Of a stretch of 34,322 bases of DNA, positions 8,016 to 15,468 are shown one piece after another. This stretch comes from Bacteroidales bacterium (GTDB lineage Bacteria; Bacteroidota; Bacteroidia; Bacteroidales; UBA932). Numbering within the stretch: the first letter of the stretch is position 1; each line of letters starts with the position of its first letter. The position numbers and the translations under genes were made by a program. The notes under the pieces are model-generated. The model made no database searches and was not told the DNA's origin. It saw nothing but the letters and a program-made list of their open reading frames with translations. Location: the NCBI GenBank assembly GCA_017437125.1, contig JAFSBV010000009.1, forward strand, positions 1 through 34,322. The letters run 5' to 3'.

Positions 8016-9233
8016 CTAGAATTCAGGAGTTACGAGAACTACGATCCAATCGTGAACGTCAACTGTAACGTCGAGGCAGCGCTCTACAACATTAAGATCC
8101 TCCTCGTCGAATGGAATAGATCCGTCACCGGAAGCCTCACCAGCAAAGCTCATACGGTAAACTGTACCTGGCTCGATAGAAGTGAGATACTGCTTAACAT
8201 TCTCGTCATCAAGATAAGAGAACTGGTCAGTCCAGATATAGGCTGGAATATTTGTACCTGATGTTCCTGTTACGGAAAGATTGATGATCATGTCCGGAAC
8301 CTGTGCAGGGGCGAAGAAATGATAAGCGCGTGGTCCTTCAGCTATATCCTTCTTGACAAGTGTTGTTCCGTCTGTAGGCTTGTCGAGTACGAGACCTGTG
8401 AATGAATCTCTGAACCAGCCGGTATTGTTTGTTCCTGTATTGAACCATCCATAAACGTCAGAATCTGAATCAAGATTTGCGATAGGAATCACAGCCTCAC
8501 CGCCAGGAAGACCTCTGAAAGGTGCTACAGCTGCAGACATTGCAGGCATATAATCCTGAAAAGCGATATCCTTTACAGTAACTGAAGTATATTCATCACC
8601 GCTGTAATTGAGTGCAAAGCCATCAACCTCAAAGCGTGCTACTGTAGGCTTGAGTACAGGATTAGCTTCATAAACCTCCGAATATTTTGCCTCTGTTGTC
8701 TCTGTAGCCTCTGTCTGATGAGTCCTGCCTGTTTCTACGAGATCTGCCTCAGCAAAGAGAAGAAGCTTCTTCTGATCCTGCTGCTCACCGATTACAGACT
8801 TGAGAGCGAGAGCTTCTGCAAGAGTAAGCTGCTTTCCTGCGTTTGCAACAGCGATGATCTTTGTACAGTGATGAGAAACATAGTGATAGTTCTCCTCGAT
8901 TGAAGTGAATCCTGCTGAAAGATCATCAGCTGACCAATAGAACTTGGCATCAATGTAGTCATTGTTGTCACCGTCGATCTTCACACCCTCATAATAATCT
9001 TTTGAATAAGAATTATCAGTAAGGAAAATCTGGAAATCGTTCACATGAACTGCTGTAGTTCCGTCAAGCTTGATCTTGTCTCCAGCTTCTCCTCTGGTCA
9101 TGATCATGTTGGCTACAGACATTTCCACAGTCTTTACACTTTCATCAAGAGATGGCGAGTGGTTTTCCTTGTTACATGAAACAAGTGCGGCAGCAGCTAC
9201 GAGAGCTGACAACATCAATTTTGTGATCTTCAT
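8016..9233 (-). CDS. Mfa1-type major fimbrillin precursor, 405 aa
   Basis: This is the predicted structural subunit of the fimbrial shaft. The lipobox LVSC gives a lipidated Cys at 20. The sequence MIMTRGEAGD follows, with Arg47 27 residues after the Cys. P. gingivalis Mfa1 and FimA precursors are cleaved after an Arg at a comparable position, so that the N-terminal strand is removed and a groove opens. Residues about 50-200 form the first domain (VNDFQIFLTDN, HHCTKIIAVANAGK). The second domain ends in a donor-strand-like tail with DVTVDVHDWIVVLVTPEF. The length fits Mfa1-family shaft proteins. It is the third gene of the operon. A GC-rich hairpin follows it, and an AT-rich near-palindrome lies just before its start codon. 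Confidence 0.87.
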   Translation of the reverse strand: MKITKLMLSALVAAAALVSCNKENHSPSLDESVKTVEMSVANMIMTRGEAGDKIKLDGTTAVHVNDFQIFLTDNSYSKDYYEGVKIDGDNNDYIDAKFYWSADDLSAGFTSIEENYHYVSHHCTKIIAVANAGKQLTLAEALALKSVIGEQQDQKKLLLFAEADLVETGRTHQTEATETTEAKYSEVYEANPVLKPTVARFEVDGFALNYSGDEYTSVTVKDIAFQDYMPAMSAAVAPFRGLPGGEAVIPIANLDSDSDVYGWFNTGTNNTGWFRDSFTGLVLDKPTDGTTLVKKDIAEGPRAYHFFAPAQVPDMIINLSVTGTSGTNIPAYIWTDQFSYLDDENVKQYLTSIEPGTVYRMSFAGEASGDGSIPFDEEDLNVVERCLDVTVDVHDWIVVLVTPEF

Positions 9234-9296
9234 AACTTTTAAATTTTAAAGGTTAATGGTTATTATTTATATGTTTTTCTTGTTTTTCAGTCAGGT

Positions 9297-10628
9297 TTAT
9301 TCAAATCTCTTGAGGTATTCCTCACGCTCCTTACGCTTCTGCTCCTCATACTGAAGTTCCGCGTCTATTGCGTCTATGTTTTCCTGAGCCTCCTTGAATT
9401 CGTTCTCAAGTGCCTTCTCGAACCATGGAAGAGCCTTCTCGAATTCACCCTGCATCATGAGTGCGACTCCTATCGTGTTATATGCCCTGAAGTCGTCGTC
9501 GTATGGCTTCACATGCTCATATGCTTCTGCATATCTTCCTTCACCTATCATCCTGTTCGCCTGGTTGATCACGTCAACCGCCTCATCCTGGGTCGAATCG
9601 TAATATACTGCCAGATATCTTGCGCTACGGAGGTGAGGATAAACCTGGTCAAGCATCTTCTTCCATACCTTTCCGTTGTCGATTGCCATGATCTTCAGTT
9701 TCTTTTCCTCATCAGGAATCTCCATGTCAATGATCTCTACTACCTGATCCTTTTCGGCGATCCTGGATTCCATAAGGAGTCTGCGGAGTCCCGGCCAGTT
9801 CTCTTCTCCGTTACGGAGGCGGAAGTTGTCCGCTGTGAGATTATACTGAGGCCTGTTTTCGATGATGTAATCGATAAGTGCTTTCGCGCGGTTCTGGCCG
9901 AGCCAGTTGTTGAAGCTCCTTCTTCCCTCAGGTGATGCATATCCTGCGATCTCAATCTTGTCAACCCTGAACTTCGGATTCGAATAGATCTTGTCAACTG
10001 CTGAGAGGATCTTTCCGAAAGTGACCTCGTTGTTGAAAACCGAAGAGTCGATCTCTATCTTTGACACCTTGAAGATGATCTCAAGCTCGTCCTGTCCGAA
10101 ATTCCATTCTCTGGTCGCATCTGCAAGAGCGTATGCCTTAGGAATGCGTCTTGGCTCTACCGGAGGTTCCTGGAACAATGTTGCTGATGCCACTTCCTCG
10201 TCTGCCAGTTCATCTTCACATGCACATCCTACAATTTCTCTTCTGATACCGAGGTTTGCCGGAGCCATCCATCTTTTGAGAGGTGCAGTGTCACGGTAGC
10301 TATAGACTTCTCCCTTTATCACCTGTCCTTCCTCGAGCTCCCATCCCTTGTTGCCGTCAAGATGATTCTCCTGTCTTTCCCTCTTGTAGCGATTCTTTCC
10401 GTAAACCTCTACCGTCTCGAGCCACAATGTATCTTTTCCATTATATATATAAGGCATTATGACTTCCTTGCGCTTTGACGGGATTGAATTATGGTCAGTC
10501 TCGATATTGAATGTCACTATCGCATCCTTTCCGTCATGAACAAGATTCTGATCTGTGATTTTCGACTGAGCTCCTGCAACCATGCTCATGCCTAACACTG
10601 CTATTGCTGTCAATATTGCTTTCTTCAT
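9297..10628 (-). CDS. DUF3868 / OmpA-like / TPR protein of the fimbrial locus
   Basis: The start chosen is the Met at 10628, which begins a good signal peptide (MKKAILTAIAVLGMSMVAGAQ). A longer reading frame to 10727 would overlap the upstream gene and lacks signal features. Residues about 20-170 match what I remember of DUF3868. Residues about 190-330 are OmpA-like, with KIEIAGYASPEGRRSFN and the following RAKALIDYI, the peptidoglycan-binding pattern. The last 80 residues hold a TPR (YNTIGVALMMQGEFEKALPW) and a charged helix. It probably ties the fimbrial assembly site to peptidoglycan from the periplasmic side of the outer membrane. It is 14 bases downstream of the DUF3575 gene, and the DUF3575-DUF3868 pair typically precedes Mfa1-type loci in Bacteroidales. 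Confidence 0.83.
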   Translation of the reverse strand: MKKAILTAIAVLGMSMVAGAQSKITDQNLVHDGKDAIVTFNIETDHNSIPSKRKEVIMPYIYNGKDTLWLETVEVYGKNRYKRERQENHLDGNKGWELEEGQVIKGEVYSYRDTAPLKRWMAPANLGIRREIVGCACEDELADEEVASATLFQEPPVEPRRIPKAYALADATREWNFGQDELEIIFKVSKIEIDSSVFNNEVTFGKILSAVDKIYSNPKFRVDKIEIAGYASPEGRRSFNNWLGQNRAKALIDYIIENRPQYNLTADNFRLRNGEENWPGLRRLLMESRIAEKDQVVEIIDMEIPDEEKKLKIMAIDNGKVWKKMLDQVYPHLRSARYLAVYYDSTQDEAVDVINQANRMIGEGRYAEAYEHVKPYDDDFRAYNTIGVALMMQGEFEKALPWFEKALENEFKEAQENIDAIDAELQYEEQKRKEREEYLKRFE

Positions 10629-10642
10629 GATTCCGTCCCCCG

Positions 10643-11254
10643 TTATTTTAAAAGGTAAATGAATGAGAGTCCACATCTGGTAGGTCCGATCAGATGGCGC
10701 TCGAATGTCTCCTGAAAGAGTCCGCACTTGCGGTTCTCGAACTGGTCATATACTGTGTACCAGTAGCCGAGTCCGACAGTAGCCTCAAGGTTCCAGCGCT
10801 TGCCGAGGATCCACTGGTATCCGTAAGTGATACCGGCTCCTGCAGCCCAGCCCTGGTTGCGGACATTATCCTTGCTTCCAGTCATCCCTGCAGGCTCGTT
10901 CAAAGCGTAGAACATCTCAGGAACAGGAATCGCGCTGAGGTTGAACTGTGTGTAATTGGCGTTGATACCCATGAAATGACCGTTGAATGACTCGCAGAAC
11001 CAGTAACGGACTTCAGGACTTACAAGAAAATGCTTCAGCTTCCTGTTGACCTCTATATTACTATCGAGAGTCCAAGGATTGTATCCGCCTTCAAGATAGA
11101 ATGAAAAGCGGTCGCCCATACCGACTTCAAGGCCGAGGTTCGGCGTAGAAGTCGCCCAGTAGAGGGCATTTGTCTTCAGACCTGCTTTCTGAGCATTCGA
11201 AATGCTCGGGAAAGCGAAGACAAGAAGCAGTACAATGATCAGATACTTTTTCAT
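10643..11254 (-). CDS. DUF3575 outer-membrane protein, first gene of the fimbrial operon
   Basis: A signal peptide (MKKYLIIVLLLVFAFPSISNAQ) is followed by KTNALYWATSTPNLGLEVG. This is the hallmark start of DUF3575, a small beta-barrel family in Bacteroidota. Alternating hydrophobic strands and aromatic girdle residues run to the C-terminus (GLSFIYLLK), consistent with an 8-strand barrel of about 180 residues. The Met at 11254 is preferred. A Met two codons upstream (11260) is equally in frame. It is the promoter-proximal gene, with a 5' leader of about 95 bases after the predicted promoter. A role as outer-membrane partner of the DUF3868/OmpA protein is inferred from constant co-occurrence, not shown by the sequence. 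Confidence 0.83.
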   Translation of the reverse strand: MKKYLIIVLLLVFAFPSISNAQKAGLKTNALYWATSTPNLGLEVGMGDRFSFYLEGGYNPWTLDSNIEVNRKLKHFLVSPEVRYWFCESFNGHFMGINANYTQFNLSAIPVPEMFYALNEPAGMTGSKDNVRNQGWAAGAGITYGYQWILGKRWNLEATVGLGYWYTVYDQFENRKCGLFQETFERHLIGPTRCGLSFIYLLK

Positions 11255-11354
11255 CAGCACGTCGTTATTAATAAAGGTTAGTGCTGGTGACGATAGGGAT
11301 AATTTCCTCGGAAAGAGGTATGATGCCTCATTCTATACCGCCGCTCAGCTGGTA

Positions 11355-11386
11355 CAAAAGTAGGTACGATGACACCTGTCACCAAA
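11355..11386 (-). promoter_or_regulatory. Promoter of the fimbrial operon with palindrome in the spacer
   Basis: On the minus strand, TTTG (11386-11383) is followed after exactly 20 bases by TACTTTTG (11362-11355). This fits the Bacteroides TTTG-N19-21-TAnnTTTG consensus. The spacer contains TGACA-GG-TGTCA (11381-11370), a perfect 5+2+5 inverted repeat that extends to 7-bp arms with one mismatch. Its position between the two promoter elements would suit an operator. It gives a 5' leader of about 95 bases ahead of the DUF3575 gene. Confidence 0.78.
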
Positions 11387-11436
11387 TCTTGCAATACGCT
11401 TTTTCTGCAACTGCAATTTTTATTTTCGAACATACA

Positions 11437-11506
11437 TTTTTTGACACTGAAACAATATTTTTTGCACAAAATTGAAGCTGACGCAATTTTTAAATGTTTT
11501 TTACAC
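11437..11506. repeat. Three T6-CAC direct repeats in the fimbrial/regulator intergenic region
   Basis: TTTTTTGACAC (11437-11447), TTTTTTGCAC (11458-11467) and TTTTTTACAC (11497-11506) are near-identical direct repeats. Their starts are spaced 21 and 39 bases apart, close to two and four helical turns. They lie between the fimbrial promoter and the regulator promoter. AraC-type proteins often bind direct repeats spaced about two turns, so these are candidate regulator sites. The region is very AT-rich, so chance is possible. Confidence 0.4.
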
Positions 11507-11548
11507 ATAAAAATTAACGCAAACACAATTTATTTGAATTCAAAAAAC

Positions 11549-11556
11549 TAAATTTG
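11549..11556 (+). promoter_or_regulatory. -7 element for the regulator gene
   Basis: TAAATTTG matches the Bacteroides -7 consensus TAnnTTTG and lies 25 bases before the regulator start codon, predicting a very short leader. No TTTG is present at the ideal upstream distance. The nearest (11533-11536) is only 12 bases away, so the promoter may need an activator. Confidence 0.55.
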
Positions 11557-11581
11557 CAGCGAGATCGTAGTATGTATATCA

Positions 11582-12676
11582 ATGGAAAGTGAAGCTTTTT
11601 ACATTCTTATCAACTTTGCCTATATTCTGATATTCGGCATCCTTACTGCCGCAGTAATGCTGCTTAACATGCCGAAAAAAGAAGATGCATTGAAAAGTTA
11701 CAGAAGATCGCGATACATCATGGGACTCGCGACCGGACTGATGACTGTTTACTGCATGTTCAGGCTTATCATTCCCCAGCACCATGGAGATTATTTGGAC
11801 TTTTGGCTTCTGGTAACATTCACTCTGCTGTTTTCATGGCTTTCATATGTATCTTTCCTGTTCCTCATTGAAACACCAAGGTATATAATAAAGCATTTCG
11901 TCGCTGACGGACTTATTCCACTGGTACTGATGGCTGTATCCGGAGTAATAGGCCTTATGATTCCATCCAGCCAGAAAGTGATAATGATCATATTCGGATG
12001 CATCTATGGAATCAAATGCGCCTGGATGCTCTATACCTGTATCAAGGAATACAGGAAATGTCTGTATGAGATAGAGAACTATTACGATGAGGGTCCGGAC
12101 ATGAAATGGATGATGATGACATTGATTCTGTCCGCCGTTCTGTATATCAGCACATTGGCCGTATTCTATATTCCTTCACTTCAGCTTGCATACTATTGTA
12201 TCGTTCCTTTCGTCTATATGTACATGGTATTCAAGATCATCAGCTTCGCTACAAAGAAGATCGACAACATAAGGAAAAAGAACTATTATCTGGAAAACGA
12301 GCCGAAGCAGGAGAAGAAGGAAAAGGTGAGGGATCTGTCGGAAAAAATGAGGCCGATCGTCGATAAATGGGTGAACGAGAAGAAGTTCTGCAGGGAAGGA
12401 CTCAACATAAAGGATGTAGCCATGGAGATGGGAACAAACCACAACTATCTCTCGCAGTACATAAACAACGACCTGGACATGACATTCCAGATATGGCTCA
12501 ACACCCTCAGGATAGAGGAAAGCAAGATTCTTCTTACCTCGAAGGAAAAGATGTCAATCGAGGAAATAGGAATAAAGGTGGGAATACCACAGAACTACAA
12601 TTTCTCAAGATGGTTCAAGCAGCTGACGGAAATGACTCCGTTCCAGTACAGAAGAACATATTCATCGAGACAGTAA
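11582..12676 (+). CDS. Membrane-embedded AraC-family transcriptional regulator
   Basis: The N-terminal 225 residues are strongly hydrophobic, with about six or seven membrane segments (first near residues 7-28, last near 200-220). A charged linker follows (KKIDNIRKKN, then many Lys/Glu). The C-terminal 105 residues form an AraC/HTH_18 domain. Helix-turn-helix 1 is near 276-297 (IKDVAMEMGTNHNYLSQYIN) and the second near 325-347, ending in the family signature FSRWFKQLTEMTPFQYRRT. It is thus a one-component regulator that would bind DNA while anchored in the inner membrane. It is divergent from the fimbrial operon across a 321-base control region, so it most likely controls that operon. The signal it senses is unknown. 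Its last 15 bases overlap the end of the convergent DUF5106 gene. Confidence 0.88.
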   Translation: MESEAFYILINFAYILIFGILTAAVMLLNMPKKEDALKSYRRSRYIMGLATGLMTVYCMFRLIIPQHHGDYLDFWLLVTFTLLFSWLSYVSFLFLIETPRYIIKHFVADGLIPLVLMAVSGVIGLMIPSSQKVIMIIFGCIYGIKCAWMLYTCIKEYRKCLYEIENYYDEGPDMKWMMMTLILSAVLYISTLAVFYIPSLQLAYYCIVPFVYMYMVFKIISFATKKIDNIRKKNYYLENEPKQEKKEKVRDLSEKMRPIVDKWVNEKKFCREGLNIKDVAMEMGTNHNYLSQYINNDLDMTFQIWLNTLRIEESKILLTSKEKMSIEEIGIKVGIPQNYNFSRWFKQLTEMTPFQYRRTYSSRQ

Positions 12677-13615
12677 CGTGTTGAATACACGGTTTTCAGG
12701 GGCATCCTTCAGGATGACCCTTTTTTCATGATCGAGAAGATACAGCGAAGGGATGGCACGGACATGATAGAGATTCTCGTTCCTTATGACAAGGTCAGGA
12801 TCGAAGCCGTTGTACCATTCTTCCGAATATGCCGGCATATATTCACGCCAACTCTGAATATCTTCATCGATATAGATATTGACAACGGCAAGATATCCGT
12901 CAGATATCATGTCAGAAATCATTTCATGTCCTCGGAGAACGTTCATGATCTCCATACAGGCATTGCATCCCGGATTGCTGAAGAAAAGCAGTGTCACCGG
13001 AGCCTGGATGCCGTGCAGAGTGTGCATTCTGCCGTTCTTGTCCGCAAATCTGAAATCCGCTGCTATAGTACCTGTCCTGTTCAAAGCCGTCATTTCGGCC
13101 TCAAAACGGTATTTTCCACGCTCTGCCTCATCAAATCCCTCGTAAGACGCAAGTCTTTTTACGAAAACATGATAATTGTCCTCATCCCTTAACGGAGAAT
13201 TGGGATCATAGAAATATTTTTCAGCAAGATTTGTGAACGTTTCAAAAACATTGGAAGAGGTATCCTTCCTTTCACATGCCACAGACTTTTCATACAGTGC
13301 ATTTATGGCCTTGTCCGCCGAAGAACGTGAAATCCTTTCAAGAACAGTAGTCCAGTCCGCAAATTTCTGTTCAACGTCTTCTTTTCTGACTCCGCTGACA
13401 AAAAGAGAATCCGAAGGATAATCCCTGGAAGGATCTGCAATCCTGTCCCAGTAATGCAGGGCAAGGTATTCAGCCCTGTCATTGGCATCCGTCATCATTT
13501 CAGGAGGCATGACATCAGGAAAAGGCAGAGCTTTGAACTGCTCTGCCTTCTTTCCCTGTCCGCAACCTGCGGCCATGACCGCAAGAAGCACTATGACTAT
13601 TATATTATCTCTCAT
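12662..13615 (-). CDS. DUF5106 thioredoxin-like lipoprotein
   Basis: A lipobox (VMAAGC, Cys18) marks a periplasmic or outer-membrane-facing lipoprotein. Residues about 25-170 are the helical DUF5106 region (YLALHYWDRIADPSRDYPSD, EKYFYDPNSPLRDEDNY). Residues about 185-317 are a thioredoxin fold with PVTLLFFSNPGCNACMEI, giving a Cys217-x-x-Cys220 pair, and VRAIPSLYLLD holding the cis-proline. Thiol-disulfide exchange in the envelope is inferred; the partner is unknown. Its start overlaps the end of the Na/Pi cotransporter gene by 11 bases, so the two are co-transcribed. Its 3' end carries, on the other strand, the regulator's terminator. Confidence 0.85.
   Translation of the reverse strand: MRDNIIVIVLLAVMAAGCGQGKKAEQFKALPFPDVMPPEMMTDANDRAEYLALHYWDRIADPSRDYPSDSLFVSGVRKEDVEQKFADWTTVLERISRSSADKAINALYEKSVACERKDTSSNVFETFTNLAEKYFYDPNSPLRDEDNYHVFVKRLASYEGFDEAERGKYRFEAEMTALNRTGTIAADFRFADKNGRMHTLHGIQAPVTLLFFSNPGCNACMEIMNVLRGHEMISDMISDGYLAVVNIYIDEDIQSWREYMPAYSEEWYNGFDPDLVIRNENLYHVRAIPSLYLLDHEKRVILKDAPENRVFNTLLSR
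12698..12726 (+). terminator. Intrinsic terminator of the regulator gene, inside the opposing CDS
   Basis: Starting 21 bases after the regulator stop, AGGG (12698-12701) and CATCC (12703-12707) pair with GGATG (12112-type arm at 12712-12716) and CCCT (12118-type arm at 12718-12721). The loop is TTCA, and G12702 opposes A12717 as one internal mismatch. T12721-12726 is an immediate T-run. All of it lies within the 3' coding end of the convergent DUF5106 gene. Confidence 0.72.
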
Positions 13616-15362
13616 ATTTTCCTACCTTGGCCTGAGAAATGTTGATAAGGAAGTCACCTATCTTCTCAAGTTCTGCAAGCACATCCATGAAATATACTCC
13701 GGTGAGATAGTTGTAGCTGTTGCTCTCGATATTCACGATATGCTCCTCACGAAGGTGATTTCTGCACTCATTGATGTTATATTCGGCATTCTCTGCATTC
13801 GAGATCTCCCTGAGTTCAGTGTTCTTGAGGTTTGCGATCATGACATCGTAGCTCTTCTGAACGAGATCCATGATCTTGTTGAGACGGTCAAGAATAGGCT
13901 TGTCGAACACTCTTCCGTGAACATTCTTTCTCTTGAGGATACGTCCGATGGCCTCGCCTGAGTCACCGAGAGACTCCATCTCACCGATCATCTTGTACAT
14001 GGCCTTGATGGTATCGGCTGCCTCTTCGCTTATCTCATTCTTGCTTACCTCATTGAGATATGTCGCAATCTCATACTCGATCCTGTCAGTGATTTCCTCA
14101 TATTTGATGAGTTTCTCATTGATCTTGTCGAACTTGTCCGGATCCTGCTCGTTCACAGCCTGACGGATATAACCGAAGCCGTTGCGGCATATTTCGGCAA
14201 AATGTATGAGTTCCTGCTGAGCCTCTCTGAGAGAAAGTTCGGCAGTGCTGAGAGGGCCTCCTGAAATATACTTGAGTCTGAATACCTCTGTCTCGCCCTT
14301 AGGCTCCTTCACAAGCCATACGACAGCCTTCTCGATAAGTGGAACGAACCATATGAGTACGCATGTGTTGGTGACGTTGAAGAGCGTATGAAGCATCGCG
14401 ATACCATAGAGGATGGAATTCTTGTACATTTCCATCATTGCGGGATCTGCTTCTGTACCGCTGTTGGCTAAAATTGCAAGCTGACGGCTCGCTTCCATAG
14501 GATCATAGAATCCGAGAGACTCCATTATCACACAGATAAGACCTACGATCGGTCTGAGAAGTGCAAGCACCCAGACTACACCGATGAGATTGAATATCGT
14601 ATGCGCACGTGCTGCTCTCTTTGCCGAAGTATTGGCTACAGCAGCTGCGATGTTGGCAGTAATGGTTGTTCCTATGTTCTCACCAAGCACCATAGCCACT
14701 GCAAGCTTGAAGTCGATGAGGCCTGATGCAGCGAGGAGCATGGTAATGGCCATTGTAGCGCTCGATGCCTGAAGCACGATGGTAAGGACAGCACCGGCAA
14801 TGAGGAACAGAAGTACGGAACCGAAGCCGAAGCCGTTGATGCTTCCGAAGAAGTTCATCATACCTGACTGGTAATTGTCAAGGATGGCGTTAGAGCAGTC
14901 CTTCATGAAGGTAAGTCCTACATACATGATGGCGAATCCCATCATGAACTGGCCGATATTCTTGAGAGAGGCTTTCTTCGACGAATGCATCAAGAATCCG
15001 AAAGCCATCATAGGTACTGCGAACAGAGCGATGTTCACAGAGAATCCGAGAGATGTGATCCATGCGGTAAGCGTTGTTCCGATATTCGCTCCCATGATCA
15101 CGCCAATGGCATTTCCGAGAGTGAGAAGTCCGGCGTTCACAAAGCTCACGACCATGATGGTTGTTGCAGATGATGACTGCACGAGAGCTGTAACCACTGT
15201 TCCTGTAAGAACGCGCTTGAATGAATTGGAAGTCATTTTGGCCATGAAAGACCTTAGACGGTCACCCGCAGATTTCTGGAGACCTTCACTCATGAGTGCC
15301 ATACCGTAGAGGAACATAGCGAGTCCACCAAGCACGGAAAGCACATTAAGAATAGTTGTCAT
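13605..15362 (-). CDS. Na/Pi cotransporter family protein with PhoU-like domain
   Basis: This inner-membrane protein of 585 residues has the duplicated Na/Pi-cotransport motif. QSSSATT is at 62-68 and the second copy QASSATM at 198-204, each in a hydrophobic hairpin. GANIGTT and GENIGTT follow the repeats. About eight membrane segments end near residue 345. Residues about 370-585 form a charged helical PhoU-like domain, as is usual in this family. Sodium-driven phosphate transport is the expected function, with PhoU helices modulating it. The gene leads a two-gene unit with the DUF5106 lipoprotein. A TATTTTTG -7 element at 15416-15409 is the likely promoter. Family membership is clear; the true substrate is assumed. 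Confidence 0.92.
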   Translation of the reverse strand: MTTILNVLSVLGGLAMFLYGMALMSEGLQKSAGDRLRSFMAKMTSNSFKRVLTGTVVTALVQSSSATTIMVVSFVNAGLLTLGNAIGVIMGANIGTTLTAWITSLGFSVNIALFAVPMMAFGFLMHSSKKASLKNIGQFMMGFAIMYVGLTFMKDCSNAILDNYQSGMMNFFGSINGFGFGSVLLFLIAGAVLTIVLQASSATMAITMLLAASGLIDFKLAVAMVLGENIGTTITANIAAAVANTSAKRAARAHTIFNLIGVVWVLALLRPIVGLICVIMESLGFYDPMEASRQLAILANSGTEADPAMMEMYKNSILYGIAMLHTLFNVTNTCVLIWFVPLIEKAVVWLVKEPKGETEVFRLKYISGGPLSTAELSLREAQQELIHFAEICRNGFGYIRQAVNEQDPDKFDKINEKLIKYEEITDRIEYEIATYLNEVSKNEISEEAADTIKAMYKMIGEMESLGDSGEAIGRILKRKNVHGRVFDKPILDRLNKIMDLVQKSYDVMIANLKNTELREISNAENAEYNINECRNHLREEHIVNIESNSYNYLTGVYFMDVLAELEKIGDFLINISQAKVGKYER

Positions 15363-15404
15363 ATGATTATGTATGTTATTTGCTTATTTAAATAAGGCGA
15401 ATAA

Positions 15405-15435
15405 TTCGCAAAAATATAAAAATTAATTAGATTTG
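15405..15435 (+). promoter_or_regulatory. Divergent promoter region between the Na/Pi and peptidase-barrel genes
   Basis: On the plus strand, TTCG (15405-15408), one base from TTTG, is followed after 19 bases by TAGATTTG (15428-15435), a full TAnnTTTG match. This places transcription start near 15442 and so argues against translation from the in-frame ATG at 15433. On the minus strand, TATTTTTG (15416-15409) would serve the Na/Pi gene, without a clear -33 partner. Confidence 0.55.
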
Positions 15436-15468
15436 CGTTTGGATGACTCACCATTTTACGGCAAAAAG

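Noticed and set aside
10629-10727. N-terminal extension of the DUF3868/OmpA protein by 33 residues
   Set aside because: The extension overlaps the upstream DUF3575 gene and would bury an obvious signal peptide starting at 10628.
13605-15362. PhoU-like part as a separate phosphate regulator gene
   Set aside because: The reading frame is continuous with the transporter, and fusion to PhoU helices is normal in this family.
15433-15468. Upstream ATG for the peptidase/barrel protein
   Set aside because: It overlaps the TAGATTTG promoter element and would precede the signal peptide with 12 charged or polar residues.
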